A DNA stretch of 64,000 bases, taken from assembly GCA_001606155.1 (NCBI GenBank), contig LODT01000039.1, positions 124,001 through 188,000 of the forward strand, written 5' to 3'. Shown in pieces: positions 34,007 through 46,027 of this stretch. Source of the DNA: Tieghemostelium lacteum. Lineage: Eukaryota; Evosea; Eumycetozoa; Dictyosteliales; Raperosteliaceae. A program made the position numbers and the translations under genes. The stretch's first letter is position 1. Every line of letters starts with the position of its first letter. The notes beneath the pieces are model-generated. The model was not told where the DNA came from, did no database searches, and saw only the letters and a program-made list of their open reading frames with translations.

Positions 34007-36097
34007 ATGGTTAGCTCACCAAAAGCACATAAAAGAACTCTAGTAGAAATGAATAAACAAAATGAGTGGCAATCGGGAGTCATTGTAAACAATGATAATG
34101 TTCAACAGTTGGCTGATCAATATGACAATCTTGAATGTTATTCTGTCTCTATTGATAGTGATCAAGGTTCCTATAACGAATATAAATTTCCAAAAGTTGG
34201 AGAGTCACCAAATTCCAGAAACTGTTATGGATATGGAAATGGTGAACCTAGAAAATTAGGTATTCTCGCTGAAAATCACATTCAAAATCGTATCATTCAA
34301 AATAATATAATTTTACAAAATAATTTCCATGGAAATGTATTTAAAAACTCATCTAATCATAATAATAATAATAATTCAATTCAATCAGCAACTACTACAA
34401 CACCAACAAATACATCAATAACCAACAATCATATAAAATCTAATAAACCAATATCATTTCTACCAACTATATTAAAATCACAACCTAATCAATTGATACC
34501 ACCACCATGTGTTGGTACATCATCTGCATCATCTACAACCACTCCTCATGCTGTTTTACATGCCAATACCACTGCTAACAGTGTTAGTAAAGCAACTGCA
34601 TCTAGAATTACTCTTCAAAAGATTCAAGAGAAAAAGAAACAAAAAGAGATGCTTCAGAAGGAAAGTAAACCTCTTAAATTAGCTGCTGCTGAAACTGAAG
34701 TTGTTTCCAAACCCTCACAATCCTCCAAAGATTCAAGTGAAGAAAAAAAGAAAAGTTCAGTACCATTTATAAGTAAGTTCTCCAGTGTTAAACTAAAGAA
34801 AAAGTCAGCACCATTGGTTTATGGTCAAGTTCTGTATAATTACGATGCCGATTCAGAAGAAGAATTGTCATTAATTAAAGGTGATTCTATTATTATAACT
34901 GAACAATGTGCTGATGGTTGGTGGAAAGGAAGACACTATCTACCTGTTGAATCTGATAAACAAGGTATATTCCCACAGAATTATGTTACTATTCTACCTG
35001 GTGATCCTAAACTCAGTAGTAGTGCTAGTACATCTGTTGGTACCAGTAGTAGTCTTTTAAGCGAAATGGCTCAAGAACTTCCAATTTCATATTCAATTAA
35101 AGACGATCCAAAGATTTTCTTTGTTACTTCTCCTGAGGCTACTACACCATGTCAGAGTCCTGGATCATGTTCTTCACCAACTTTGGATTCTAGTATGGGT
35201 AGTTATGGAAGTACATGTGCATCACCAACTCCATGTTCACCAAATTCACAAAGAATCTTTCCAATCCAGATAAAAATATATATTCCACCATTCCTCGAAC
35301 ACACTATTATACAAATGAATAATATAGACACTCTAAATGATATTTTACCTAGAATAGTTATTAAAAAAGAACTTATTCAAGAAGGTAAATGCTCGTTTAG
35401 ATACAGTAATTGTGTGGATGGTGAACCATTATCACTCAGCCAGATTATCTCCTCTTTAAGAGAACCAAAGAAACTTGGTTTGCGTTTGTATATTGAAGGT
35501 ATGGATTACCAAAAACTTCATACTCCATCTTCAAGTAACAGTAGTAGCAGTATTAGAAGTAACTCATCCAACTCATCCAACGATGAGTTACTATCATCTT
35601 CTCTATCTTCATCACTATCTTCATGCTCCTCACCCAGAATACGATTTCTCTCTGGTTATTTTGTTTTACTAAACAACAAAGAACGTTATTATGTTCAATA
35701 TGATCAACAATCTATACAAATCAAAAAGACACCAAATGATCAACCAATTAGAATCCTTTCATTGGCCTACACTGATATAGAAGCCAATGACAAATCTCTA
35801 ACATTAATGACCCCATTTCATATATTTACATTTTTAGTTCCACCTCACAATTCCACTACATCAAATTTTAATGGTAAAGGTACCATTAACCAAAACCCAG
35901 GTCCTGTCTCTATAATGGCAATTCAAGTTCAATTGTCGACACCACCTATTGATACCATGTTTTGGCTTGAGGTCTTGCGTTCCTCAAAAGATCAAAAAGA
36001 CTATCTTAAATTCTTAAAAAAAACAAATAGACCAAAGTTTGATTCCATCAATTTGAGATCATCTTCATCTAGTCTACAATTTGCTTTAGATCTATAG
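34007..36097 (+). CDS. SH3 and PH-domain adaptor-like protein
   Basis: A 696-residue intronless protein. After a low-complexity Asn/Thr/Ser-rich start and a charged helix (IQEKKKQKEMLQKES) an SH3 domain lies at about 268-325: VLYNYDADSEEELSLIKGD, then WWKGR and GIFPQNYV. A ubiquitin-like or RA-like segment (IQIKIYIPPFLEHTII, about 420-500) and a PH-like domain (SGYFVLLNNKERYYVQY...FWLEVLRSS, about 540-665) follow, divided by Ser-rich linkers. The RA-PH pair recalls adaptor proteins of the MRL/Grb7 type that link small GTPases to actin; that is an inference. SH3 is sure, PH probable, RA-like tentative. Confidence 0.8.
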   Translation: MVSSPKAHKRTLVEMNKQNEWQSGVIVNNDNVQQLADQYDNLECYSVSIDSDQGSYNEYKFPKVGESPNSRNCYGYGNGEPRKLGILAENHIQNRIIQNNIILQNNFHGNVFKNSSNHNNNNNSIQSATTTTPTNTSITNNHIKSNKPISFLPTILKSQPNQLIPPPCVGTSSASSTTTPHAVLHANTTANSVSKATASRITLQKIQEKKKQKEMLQKESKPLKLAAAETEVVSKPSQSSKDSSEEKKKSSVPFISKFSSVKLKKKSAPLVYGQVLYNYDADSEEELSLIKGDSIIITEQCADGWWKGRHYLPVESDKQGIFPQNYVTILPGDPKLSSSASTSVGTSSSLLSEMAQELPISYSIKDDPKIFFVTSPEATTPCQSPGSCSSPTLDSSMGSYGSTCASPTPCSPNSQRIFPIQIKIYIPPFLEHTIIQMNNIDTLNDILPRIVIKKELIQEGKCSFRYSNCVDGEPLSLSQIISSLREPKKLGLRLYIEGMDYQKLHTPSSSNSSSSIRSNSSNSSNDELLSSSLSSSLSSCSSPRIRFLSGYFVLLNNKERYYVQYDQQSIQIKKTPNDQPIRILSLAYTDIEANDKSLTLMTPFHIFTFLVPPHNSTTSNFNGKGTINQNPGPVSIMAIQVQLSTPPIDTMFWLEVLRSSKDQKDYLKFLKKTNRPKFDSINLRSSSSSLQFALDL

Positions 36098-36374
36098 TTA
36101 TCTAGTAAACTCATCAAATATATTATTATATATATAAATAAATGTACATAGAAATTAATTTTTCAAATAATTTAATCTATTTTTTTTTCATAAAAATTAA
36201 ATGATCTGATTAACCAAATCTAGTAATAATCAAATTTCAATTTTTTTTAATAAAATTTAATTAATTGATTTAAATTATTATTAGAATTGTTTTTTATTTA
36301 AAATATTTTGAGTTCTTCTTATATAATTCTTTATATTGTTCTTGTTATAATATATATATATAATTTTAAAAAAT

Positions 36375-36962
36375 ATGATGAAGACTCTTAGAAATTTTTT
36401 TAATGTAAAACCAAATAATGAAAAGGGTATTGAAGGTATCCAAGAGATTAATGAACAATATGTAGATAAAGAGAAAGCTGGTAATAGTTATATTGTTGGT
36501 TTTGCAAATGGAAAAGGAAAAATATGTCACTGGGGATTGTTAATTGATCTTGCTGGCGAATCTCACGATAACAGTGCAATTGGAATTCTAATTCATATGT
36601 GGGTTGAAGATAGTAAATTATCATTGTTCTACAATAAGAATCAATTCTATAGAAATCGTTTTGAATTATTTGAATCTGTAGGTAAGATTTATGATATCTC
36701 TGGTAAAAATAATCCAAAAGATTGGTACCATGAATTAAAAGAACCTATTACACAATGGTTTGAAGAGTTTAAAAAGAATAGTGGTGAAAATTGGTCTTCA
36801 CAATGTAATAGCCATGCTTTTAGTCTTTATCTTTGTTCAAAATTGAATCTTCAATATCCAGATTCTTGTAAACAATTGGAAAAAGAATCAGAACCATTGT
36901 TAGATTCAAAGAAGCTTTACAATACTTTAGCACATCTCATTGATAAACAAAAAAATATTTGA
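36375..36962 (+). CDS. Uncharacterised protein, possible permuted papain fold
   Basis: A 195-residue intronless protein with no signal peptide. KICHWGLLIDLAG (a strand with a central His) and, about 90 residues later, SSQCNSHAFSLYLC (a helix led by Cys) give the His-then-Cys order of permuted NlpC/P60-like folds such as PPPDE and LRAT, where the Cys heads an NCxHF helix. The similarity is at motif level only; I do not recognise a named family. The protein starts with two Met codons (MMKTLRNFF); either could be used. Confidence 0.6.
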   Translation: MMKTLRNFFNVKPNNEKGIEGIQEINEQYVDKEKAGNSYIVGFANGKGKICHWGLLIDLAGESHDNSAIGILIHMWVEDSKLSLFYNKNQFYRNRFELFESVGKIYDISGKNNPKDWYHELKEPITQWFEEFKKNSGENWSSQCNSHAFSLYLCSKLNLQYPDSCKQLEKESEPLLDSKKLYNTLAHLIDKQKNI

Positions 36963-37054
36963 CAACCTATATTTAGTAAATCTATATATTTCTTTTGTGA
37001 ATAAATTAAACAAATATTATTTTTTTTCTATTTTTTTCAATAGTGTTGGCATGC

Positions 37055-37900
37055 ATGAATAATTTATATAATCAAGTTTTTAGTAATAGTTATATTAGAA
37101 ATATTATATATAAAAATGTTAGTGAAATACATAGAAGTTTAAATAGAAACGCAATTGGCTATTATGACAGTATAATTACAACACAATGGATGATTGAAAA
37201 CAATCAATTACCACTATTAATTGATAAATTAAAACTATTTAAATTAGATAAAATTAAACTAGATATCACATTTCCTCTAATTGAATATCTATGTAAACAC
37301 AAACAAGATATTGAACTTATCAAATACCTCTATAACCAATTACATCCTACCAATGAACTTAACCTACAACTTTTTCATGAAAATCTAAAATGTGGTAATA
37401 TACAAATGATAGACTATCTATTATCTTCCATATCTGTATTTGATGATGAAATTGAAACTGAAATTGATAATTGTGTAGATAGTTGTACAATAGGTATCAA
37501 TGAAATGTATCAAACAATAATTGAATACAATCAATTAGAATTAATCAAATACATTGACTCAAAATATTCACATGTGAATATATCAGCAATGACAATGGAT
37601 AGTTCATGTCTCTATGCCAATATTGATATCATTGAATACTTAGATGTTCACCGATCTAATCAAGTACCGTTTTCTGGTGAATGTTTAAAAATTGCTACAT
37701 CTAATAACGATAAACCTCTAGTTGAGTATCTTATAAAAAGAGGGTATACATTATCTATAAAGGAATCTATATCGATAGCAGATTCAAATAATAATTTTGA
37801 AATTTTAAAATTATTAAAATCAATCGATGATGGTAATGATAATGGTGATAATCGTAATACATCTGAATCTGTACCTTTAAAGATATTCTGTGGAATTTAA
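37055..37900 (+). CDS. Ankyrin-like repeat protein, dictyostelid family
   Basis: About 281 residues from the ATG at 37055, the first in-frame ATG. The opening MNNLYNQVFSNSYIRNIIYKN is the type found at the start of large dictyostelid families that carry degenerate ankyrin repeats, and the body repeats short helix pairs such as DIELIKYLYNQL, NIDIIEYLDVHR and NDKPLVEYLIKRGY. The tail is Asp/Asn-rich. No catalytic residues are seen; a scaffold or recognition role is likely. The decayed frame starting at 14165 has a similar opening. Confidence 0.7.
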   Translation: MNNLYNQVFSNSYIRNIIYKNVSEIHRSLNRNAIGYYDSIITTQWMIENNQLPLLIDKLKLFKLDKIKLDITFPLIEYLCKHKQDIELIKYLYNQLHPTNELNLQLFHENLKCGNIQMIDYLLSSISVFDDEIETEIDNCVDSCTIGINEMYQTIIEYNQLELIKYIDSKYSHVNISAMTMDSSCLYANIDIIEYLDVHRSNQVPFSGECLKIATSNNDKPLVEYLIKRGYTLSIKESISIADSNNNFEILKLLKSIDDGNDNGDNRNTSESVPLKIFCGI

Positions 37901-38000
37901 AAATAGTTAAATAAACTATCTTTTCACTGCATGTGTGATGAACATTCAAAAATAAAAAAAAAATTTTTTTGGATAGTTTATTGTGTTTCATTTACTCTGA

Positions 38001-41000
38001 ATGACAAGTCCATTAAAATTTATAAAATCCAATGAAGATAAAGATATAGATAAAAGAGATGATCAACAACCTCAAAGAGGTGGTCTTTTAAAAAGAAAAG
38101 ATGTTTCGAATGACGAAGAATTTAAAAAACCTAAAGCTTCACTTTTGGGTTTAGATAAATTAGCTCAAGAGAAAAGAGATGAAAAGAAAATAAAATTGAG
38201 CTTTTATGATGATTCTGGAGATCATAGAGATGATTCGAATTCTGATTATTCATCATCTTCATTTAAACAGGTCGAAAAAAACTATAGAGATCAAGTATTA
38301 AGTCAAACACCCGAATTTCTTAAAAAAGAAAATAGACCCCCAACAGGCCCAAATAGTCATTATAATAGAGATGACTATAAAACACCTTCTAGAGATTCGA
38401 ATAGAGACTATAACAGAGATAGATATAATAACCCAAGGGATAGTAACAGAGATATACATCATCGTAATGATTACAAAACCCCTTCAAGAGATACCAATAG
38501 AGACTATAATAGAGACAGAGATAGATATAATGATAATAGAGATAATAGAGATAATAGAGATAGATATAATGATAATAGAGATAGGGATTATAAAAGATAT
38601 AATGATAGTTCTCAAAGAGGTGGTTATCATAGTAATAGAACACCTTCAAGAGATTCAAATAGAGATTTTAATAGAGATGATTATAAGACTCCATCTAGAG
38701 ATTATAATGGTGATCAAAGATACACAAGAAATAGTAGTTATACACCTTATAATAAAAGAAATGAACCACAAACACCTATGAGAAATAGTAGTAACAATAG
38801 TGATGGTAAAAGAATGGATGTAGAGGAAGAAGAGTTTGAAAGAGATTTTTATGATGCTGATGAAGGTGAAGGTATAATACATGATGATCATGGCGATGGT
38901 CCATTTTTAGGTGATGAAAAGAAATTTAAAAAGATGGAAGAGGAACTCAGTAAGAAACAAATGAGATTTCAGAGAAATTCACTACAGAATAAGCAAAAGA
39001 ATGAAGATAATTCACGTTGGGAGAATAATAGAATGATGCAAAGTGGTATTATATTACAGAATGAAATCGATTTGGATCATTTACAAGAGGATGAAATGAA
39101 GGTTCATTTGATTGTTCAGAATGTAATGCCACCTTTTCTTGATGGAAGAATGGTATTTACAAAACAACAGAAACCAGTTCAAACAGTTAGAGATCCTACA
39201 TCAGATCTAGCGATAATCTCGAAAAAGGGTAGTAACCTGGTGAGAGAGTATCGTGAGAAACGTGACAGAATGAAATCTCAAAAAAAAGTGTGGGAATTAG
39301 GGGGTACCAATTTAGGAAATGTAATGGGAATAAAAAAAGAGGAAGATGAATTGTCAACGGATAAGATTACTGCCGATACTGGTGAGGTCTCAAATTATAA
39401 ATCTCAAAGTCAGTATTCAACACATTTGGGAAGCAATCAAGTGAATGAAGAACAAATGTCAAAAATCAAAAAACAGAGAATGAGTTTACCTATATTCCAA
39501 TGTAGAGGTGATTTGTTGAAATTGATTGCTGAGAATAATATCATTGTAATTGTCGGTGAAACTGGGTCTGGAAAAACAACTCAAATGACACAGTATCTTT
39601 ATGAAGCTGGATATGGAAACAATGGGAAAATTGGATGTACACAACCAAGAAGAGTTGCAGCTGTCTCTGTAGCTAAAAGAGTTGCAGAAGAGATGGGTGT
39701 GACTCTTGGTGACAAGGTTGGATACTCTATAAGATTTGAAGATTGTACTTCTAAAGAAACGGATATAAAGTATATGACAGATGGTATTCTTTTAAGAGAA
39801 TCTTTGAATGATCCTAATCTTGATAAATATTCTGCAATTATAATGGATGAAGCTCATGAACGGTCACTGAATACTGATGTTTTATTTGGTATTTTGAAAA
39901 AGGTTTTACAGAGAAGAACTGATCTCAAGTTGATTGTGACTAGTGCCACTATGGATTCTAAAAAGTTTTCAATGTTTTTTGGAGATGTACCTGTATTTAC
40001 AATTCCAGGTAGAACATTTCCAGTTGATGTACTTTGGAGTAAGAATGTTTGTGAAGATTATGTGGATGCTGCTTGTAAACAGATATTGTCTATACATGTT
40101 GGTCAGGGTCCTGGCGATATTTTGGTGTTTATGACTGGTCAAGAAGATATAGAAGCAACTTGTGCAACTATTGAAGAACGTATGAAACAACTAGGACCTT
40201 CTACACCTCCCTTAGTTTTGTTACCTATATACTCTCAATTAGCATCAGATTTACAAGCAAAGATATTTGATAAGGCTGAATCTGGTACTAGAAAATGTAT
40301 TATTGCAACTAATATTGCAGAGACATCTCTGACTGTTGATGGTATTATATTTGTTATCGATACTGGTTATGCTAAATTAAAAGTATTTAATCCAAGAGTT
40401 GGTATGGATTCTCTTCAAGTTACACCTATAAGTAAGGCAAATGCCAATCAGAGATCAGGTAGAGCTGGTAGAACAGGTCCTGGAAGATGTTTTAGATTAT
40501 ACACTGAACCAGCTTACAAGAATGAAATGTATGATAATAATATTCCTGAGATCCAGAGAACTAATCTTGGTAATGTTGTGTTGAATCTCAAGAGTATCGG
40601 AGTTGAGAATCTTCTAGATTTTGATTTTATGGACCCTCCACCTCAGGATAATATTCTAAATTCAATGTATCAGTTATGGGTATTAGGTGCATTGGATAGT
40701 CAAGGTGCTATCACGGAGCTTGGTAGAAAGATGGTAGAGTTCCCTCTAGACCCACCTCTATGTAAGATGGTTATCATTAGCGAGCAACTAGGATGTGCAT
40801 TAGATATTGTAACTATAGTATCCATGCTATCAATTCCATCGGTATTCTATAGACCCAAAGGTGCAGAAGAAGAATCTGATTCAGCACGTGAGAAATTTCA
40901 TGTACCTGAATCAGATCATCTTACTCTATTACATGTATATCAACAATGGAAAATCAACAAATACTCATCACAGTGGTGTGCTGAACATTTTATACACCAA

Positions 41001-41618
41001 AAGGCTATGAGAAAAGTACGTGAAATTCGTGGTCAACTATTGGAAATTATGGAACAACAAAAAATGAGAATAGAATCCTGTGGTTCAGATTGGGATGTAA
41101 TCAGAAAGGCTATTAGTTCATCATATTTTCATCACAGCGCTAAAATTAAAGGTATTGGTGAATATGTGAATATGAGATCTGGTATGCCATGTTTCCTTCA
41201 TCCAACATCTTCTCTCTACGGTTTAGGATATGCACCAGATTACATTGTCTATCATGAACTTGTAATGACATCTAAAGAATATATGCAAGTTGTAACAGCT
41301 GTAGATCCACTATGGTTGCATGAAATGGGCCCAATGTTTTTTACAATCAAAGATAAAAAATCAACAACTCAAAAAACCTTAAATTTAAAATCAGAGGAAG
41401 AGGAGGAAGAAAAAGATAAACCACACCAAAGTATCAGTAGTATTAGTAATAATAATAATTTATCTTCTGGTGGCACTAATAGTAAAAAGTCAGAAATTAA
41501 ATCATTATTTGTAAATAATTTAAAACCTATCAATAGTCAAACCACTACACCTATTATGACTCCTGGTGCACCAAAACAAAAAGGTGGGGCAAAAAAGTCT
41601 TCGAGATTTGGTCTCTAA
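38001..41618 (+). CDS. dhx38: Pre-mRNA-splicing DEAH helicase Prp16/DHX38
   Basis: A 1,205-residue intronless protein. The N-terminal ~270 residues are an Arg/Asp/Asn/Ser-rich disordered region with repeats of the type [16 protein letters not shown], standing in for the RS-like domain of other Prp16 proteins. The Prp16-specific motif [18 protein letters not shown] (about 413) precedes the helicase core: [53 protein letters not shown] and [12 protein letters not shown], then the winged-helix, ratchet and OB-fold regions. Prp16 remodels the spliceosome between the two catalytic steps using ATP. The C-terminus is Lys-rich and low-complexity. The sister helicase DHX16 lies 14 kb downstream. Confidence 0.95.
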   Translation: MTSPLKFIKSNEDKDIDKRDDQQPQRGGLLKRKDVSNDEEFKKPKASLLGLDKLAQEKRDEKKIKLSFYDDSGDHRDDSNSDYSSSSFKQVEKNYRDQVLSQTPEFLKKENRPPTGPNSHYNRDDYKTPSRDSNRDYNRDRYNNPRDSNRDIHHRNDYKTPSRDTNRDYNRDRDRYNDNRDNRDNRDRYNDNRDRDYKRYNDSSQRGGYHSNRTPSRDSNRDFNRDDYKTPSRDYNGDQRYTRNSSYTPYNKRNEPQTPMRNSSNNSDGKRMDVEEEEFERDFYDADEGEGIIHDDHGDGPFLGDEKKFKKMEEELSKKQMRFQRNSLQNKQKNEDNSRWENNRMMQSGIILQNEIDLDHLQEDEMKVHLIVQNVMPPFLDGRMVFTKQQKPVQTVRDPTSDLAIISKKGSNLVREYREKRDRMKSQKKVWELGGTNLGNVMGIKKEEDELSTDKITADTGEVSNYKSQSQYSTHLGSNQVNEEQMSKIKKQRMSLPIFQCRGDLLKLIAENNIIVIVGETGSGKTTQMTQYLYEAGYGNNGKIGCTQPRRVAAVSVAKRVAEEMGVTLGDKVGYSIRFEDCTSKETDIKYMTDGILLRESLNDPNLDKYSAIIMDEAHERSLNTDVLFGILKKVLQRRTDLKLIVTSATMDSKKFSMFFGDVPVFTIPGRTFPVDVLWSKNVCEDYVDAACKQILSIHVGQGPGDILVFMTGQEDIEATCATIEERMKQLGPSTPPLVLLPIYSQLASDLQAKIFDKAESGTRKCIIATNIAETSLTVDGIIFVIDTGYAKLKVFNPRVGMDSLQVTPISKANANQRSGRAGRTGPGRCFRLYTEPAYKNEMYDNNIPEIQRTNLGNVVLNLKSIGVENLLDFDFMDPPPQDNILNSMYQLWVLGALDSQGAITELGRKMVEFPLDPPLCKMVIISEQLGCALDIVTIVSMLSIPSVFYRPKGAEEESDSAREKFHVPESDHLTLLHVYQQWKINKYSSQWCAEHFIHQKAMRKVREIRGQLLEIMEQQKMRIESCGSDWDVIRKAISSSYFHHSAKIKGIGEYVNMRSGMPCFLHPTSSLYGLGYAPDYIVYHELVMTSKEYMQVVTAVDPLWLHEMGPMFFTIKDKKSTTQKTLNLKSEEEEEEKDKPHQSISSISNNNNLSSGGTNSKKSEIKSLFVNNLKPINSQTTTPIMTPGAPKQKGGAKKSSRFGL

Positions 41619-41843
41619 GTTTTGATTTTACAATTTAGGATCAAAAAATAAAATATTTTGATGGTTTCTACATCACACACAAATTGGCGTTTTTTGATGA
41701 AAAAAGTTTGATTTTTTTTTTTTTATTGCAATAAAAAATAGAGTTTGATTGATTTTTTTGGGAATTTGTATAACTATTATTATTTCTTTTTTATTTGTGT
41801 GTATTTTGTTTTTTTTTAAAAAGATTTTAGATATAATATATAT

Positions 41844-43457
41844 ATGGATACATTATTTTTTGGTCAAAAAAATAAATTTAAAGAAGAGGAAATACCAAAA
41901 GCAGTATGCCATGAGAATATACATTTAAAAGCTATAGATCTCTATTGTATAACATGCAATTGTGCAGTTTGTTCCAAATGTATAAAGAATCATGCAATAC
42001 ATGCGGCTGATGTACAAGATGTAGATGAGCTCTTTGATGAATCTGTAAAATCATCAAATAAGATTACAGATAAATTGGGTTCAATGGTAAATGGCAAAGA
42101 ATCAGAGAAAAAGAGAATTCAAGATTATTTTAAGGCAAAGGTAGAGAGTAAACATCAGCAGGAGACTGATAGAGTATCTAGTCATTTTAGACATCTTCAT
42201 GATGTTTTACATCAGAAAGAAGTTGAATTGCAGTCTAATCTAAATAAAGCTCGTGATACAAATTCAGAGTCATTTACCAATAGCAATGTGCAAATTGATC
42301 AAGATATAGCACAGGCTAATGAAATACTAGGAGAATTAGAAAAACTTTCAAAATCACTAGTCGATAAAATACCAAAACAAATAGATCGTGAATTAAAATG
42401 TAAATTATTAAACCAACATGTAAAATCAAATAAAATATTATCAAATCAATCATCCTCTTCATCCTCTTCATTGGCATTATCAACAGCAACCAATACCAAT
42501 AGCACATTAGGTGAAAATTTGATAAAACTCACAGAATATGGATTCAGAGAACCTGCATTATCTATTGACACTGTTTTATCTTATATGGAGATAAAGAACT
42601 CTGATAAACTATTTAAGAATGTGTTTATCTATGGAAATGCGGCATTCCAAAAACTGGATTTAGCCACCAAGAAACTTGAGACTATCGAATTGAAAAATGA
42701 AACAAAATTTACAACTACACATGGTATATTCAAGAGTATAGTTGCAACACATGATCGAATATTTATATTCAAGAGAACTCAGTATCTTGAATATGACCCA
42801 AAGAATGGGACATGGGCGATGGGATCCTTTGCAGACTCTTATAATGGAGGTGACTGGCAATCAGTTGAATACGATGGTAACGAATATATATATTTATTTG
42901 GTGGTTGTATAGAGTCAACTAATCACAGAGACATAAATAGATTTAATACTCGTACAAAGACTTTAGATGTTGAGTACTCTCAAACTAGAATACCTATTCG
43001 TTTCCAAACTACTTGTATTGCAGAGGGTAAACACATCTACACTATTGGTGGTGTTAAACAGACAAATACCGATAAAGAAGCAATACTAGAGAGATTTGAT
43101 ATTCGTTCAAAAGAACTCACCAAAATCAGAGATTTTGAAAAGGACGGTTACATTGATATCACTTCAATGTGTTATATCAAAGTACAACATGCAATCTATA
43201 TGATTAATAGAGAACATCAGTTCTTTAGATACGATTTGAAACAGGATAAAATTACAAAACTGGCTCAAGCTTACACTGGACTACAGCAATTCTACACTCG
43301 CCTTTCATTTGATCAGGACAACACCATCTATTGCATCAGTAAAGATTCAGTGTCTGAATATAATATCTCAAAAAATACCTGGACAAAACTTTCTGTACCT
43401 AAATTTCATGCCTATGACCTCTATGTATTTGGTATTTGTTTCTCAAATAAATTTTAG
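41844..43457 (+). CDS. B-box zinc finger protein with coiled coil and kelch-like repeats
   Basis: A 537-residue intronless protein. A B-box zinc finger lies at about 19-60 (CHENIHLKAIDLYC, then CNCAVCSKC and HAIHAADV). A coiled coil follows (about 65-190) and then a Ser-rich break. The C-terminal 300 residues have strand patterns of kelch or beta-propeller repeats (YIYLFGGCIESTNHRDINRF, HIYTIGGVKQ). There is no RING finger. This layout is that of a large dictyostelid family of B-box proteins with unknown partners, reminiscent of TRIM proteins without the RING. Confidence 0.85.
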   Translation: MDTLFFGQKNKFKEEEIPKAVCHENIHLKAIDLYCITCNCAVCSKCIKNHAIHAADVQDVDELFDESVKSSNKITDKLGSMVNGKESEKKRIQDYFKAKVESKHQQETDRVSSHFRHLHDVLHQKEVELQSNLNKARDTNSESFTNSNVQIDQDIAQANEILGELEKLSKSLVDKIPKQIDRELKCKLLNQHVKSNKILSNQSSSSSSSLALSTATNTNSTLGENLIKLTEYGFREPALSIDTVLSYMEIKNSDKLFKNVFIYGNAAFQKLDLATKKLETIELKNETKFTTTHGIFKSIVATHDRIFIFKRTQYLEYDPKNGTWAMGSFADSYNGGDWQSVEYDGNEYIYLFGGCIESTNHRDINRFNTRTKTLDVEYSQTRIPIRFQTTCIAEGKHIYTIGGVKQTNTDKEAILERFDIRSKELTKIRDFEKDGYIDITSMCYIKVQHAIYMINREHQFFRYDLKQDKITKLAQAYTGLQQFYTRLSFDQDNTIYCISKDSVSEYNISKNTWTKLSVPKFHAYDLYVFGICFSNKF

Positions 43458-43765
43458 TTTGTACACAAACATTGTAGAAAAGAAACCTGGGTTTGCTTTT
43501 TTGAACTCTCCAAATACTATTTCTCTCAATAACAAATAATTTTCAACCCCCTATATTTAAGAATTTTATTATTATTAAAAATAAATAGTTTTAAATTTAG
43601 ATGTGACAAGTAATCTCAATACAATCGAATAGATCAAAAACAATCTTTGAAAAAACTGATACAAAATGAAGAGTTTGTGGCTTATCTTTATCAAACAGAA
43701 TTCTGTGGATCGAAGAAATGGTTTTTTCTTGAATTTTTTTATTTCATTTTGCGAAAGGTACAAAA
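43458..43765. other. Intergenic region
   Basis: Holds the 3' UTR of the B-box gene and the 5' flank of the PET100-like gene. AT-rich, with short ATT runs near 43568. I looked for an upstream exon of the PET100-like gene and saw none with good signals. Confidence 0.5.
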
Positions 43766-44083
43766 ATGAGATTTCCAACTGCACTCGAAGCATTCAAAAG
43801 TGTAGTGTATATCGTTATGCCAATAACATGTACACTCTATGTAATGGATGATGATAGATTAGATAATTTAATTAAAAGAGTATGTTGAATTGTTAAAATG
43901 TTCATTTTTTACCAATGCTTAACACTTGTTTATTTGTTAATGAAATAGTATAAATTTGTAGTTTACCCACCTGAAGCTCAAACTCATGAAGAGTTTGCAA
44001 GAATGGAACAAGAGTTTTTTGATGCAAGAGAGAAAAGACGTGCACTTGAAAAACAACAACAACAACAACAACAAAACAAATAG
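43766..44083 (+). CDS. PET100-like cytochrome c oxidase assembly protein
   Basis: Two exons, 43766-43879 and 43949-44083, with a 69-bp phase-0 intron; 82 residues. The N-terminus is a short matrix-type stretch followed by one membrane segment (FKSVVYIVMPITCTLYVM), then LIKRYKFVVYPPEAQ, and a charged helix ending in a poly-Gln tail. PET100 proteins share this layout: a small single-pass inner-membrane protein with a (V/W)YPPE motif after the helix and a Glu/Arg-rich tail. It would help assemble complex IV. The assignment rests on a short protein and the YPPE motif. Confidence 0.7.
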
Positions 44084-44203
44084 ATTTTCTACAATCCTTC
44101 AATTATAACAACAACTACCCACTACTACTGTTACTCGAAATTATTTAAATTTTATTCAATAGTTTTGTGTATTGAAAGATGAAAAGAAGTAGATGAAAGA
44201 AAC

Positions 44204-46027
44204 TTAATTGTATTCACTATGCTTGTGTTTATAAATTAATGGGAAAAAACTAATTGTTCCATCAATATAGGACTGTGTAGGTGATAATGAATTAGTATGA
44301 AGAAAAAAAAATGTAAATAAACTAGTATATAATAGGAAGAGAAGGTGGGGAGGAGTGTATATACATACAACAGTTAACAAAGAACCTTTTTGATAATTTG
44401 GCATAAATGAAATATTTTGAATTGGAACTACACCTTCATTCTTGAGGAAACCTCTAGGAGAGACTTCAAATCGAGGTGATGTTCTAACTCTATACAATGC
44501 AATGATAGATTCATTTTTTTCAGTTTTGGTACCTTTGAAAAAGAGTACAGCTAATCTCTGACCATCAGGAGACCACAATACTTTTCTAATATGACCACAA
44601 ACAGTAGTCTGATTAAAAATAGCACCATTTTTCTCGTGATAAGTAACATGATATGGTGTGGTTTTCTCTAGGTATCTCAATTCACCTACAGATTCCATTG
44701 CATTTTGTTCACTCTGAAGAAACATCATTTTCTCTGCACTGGCAATACATAGATACTCTCCATTTGGTGACCAACATGCACTCTGATGAGATGATATCTG
44801 TTTCCACTCTTTTCCTTCGTAGGTCCAATCAGAGAGTTTATAGATTCTAAATGATTTTGTCTTACTACAACATGATAATGCCAAGTTTCCAGTATAATTG
44901 CAATCCAATAAAAAACTACCACGATGTCTAGGTATAAATGTAGGTACCTTTGTCGCTACATCCCAAACTGCAATATAATTATAAGAATCACAACCTGATA
45001 TAATTTGAAGTCCATCTCTTGACCATGAGATGGTTGATGCATTAAAAAAAGGATAACTTAAAACCGTTGCTGTAGTTCTAGATGGTTCTAATTTCATAAT
45101 ACCATTCTTCATTGTAGTATTTATAACTGACGTATTTGATATTCTATTATTATATTCATGTTGTTGTTGTCTATTAGTTTCATTTTGTAATAGACTTTCA
45201 AAATCGTCCAAATCAATCTCCCACAAGATGATACCATTATCAGATGCCAATGCAAGTGTCAGTGGGTAATTTAACTTCCATTGAAGATCTTTGACACCAG
45301 ATTGAAATTCAAAACATAGTGAAATAGGTTTACCTATATTTGCACTGCCTACAACACCTTGTTGATCTAGACTTGTAAAATTATAAATATACACTACATC
45401 ATTACTGTTTACCACTGCTAAATATTTATATTGTGGATGCCATTTCATCAGTTTGATAACTGAGTCGTTTCTAAGTCCATTTATATTACTATTCCTATTG
45501 GCTTGATGTAAATCCTCTTGCTCTTTACTAAAACTATTTGCCCAGTTATAAACTGAATTGATCTTTGATGCTATAATCTTTTGAATATTCTGAATGTATA
45601 TAGGAATAGGACTCTGTAAAAGATTCTCTTTCTTATCAAATTTTCCCTTACCAACAATCAAATTCTTGAAATATTTTCTCTAAACCACACAAGATAATTA
45701 TAGAGATAGTAAAGTGTGGTATAAATCATTTTTTAAATTTTAAAAATAGATTGATTAATTAATCACAATCAAAAGATAATTTTCAATGAAATTAAAATTA
45801 ATTAAAACTTCCTCTCTTCTCAGAGCAATGAACATTCAATTAAGTTTTAAATCTACAAATTCTTTTTATTAATCAATGAAAATTAAACTTACTTCTAATA
45901 AAATATCATAAGGTAGTTTAGATTCATCACTAATCTCTGTGTTACCTATTAATTTAGATTTATATTCACCATAAACAATATCATCAAGAGTTTTAATATC
46001 TAATAAACATTGCTCCTCTTGAATCAT
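44204..46027 (-). CDS. aaas: Nucleoporin aladin (AAAS), WD-repeat protein
   Basis: Three exons on the minus strand are supported: 46027-45893, 45679-44369 and 44272-44204, with introns of 213 and 96 bp, giving about 504 residues. The WD40 propeller shows aladin features: VIKLMKWHPQYKYLAVVNSN, ACWSPNGEYL, VLWSPDGQRLAVLF, ALYRVRTSPRFEVSPRGFL, and the end SLLTV-SYIDGTISFFPL made by the last splice. Aladin sits at the cytoplasmic face of the nuclear pore. The start is uncertain: the ATG at 46027 (MIQEEQCL) is used here, but a 22-nt exon at 46161-46140 (MSDFSLM) could splice to codons just upstream and add about 17 residues. Confidence 0.88.

Noticed and set aside
38371-38891. Ile/Glu- and Tyr-rich frames within the Prp16 N-terminus
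   Set aside because: They are alternate readings of the Arg/Asp/Asn repeat of the helicase and have no independent support.
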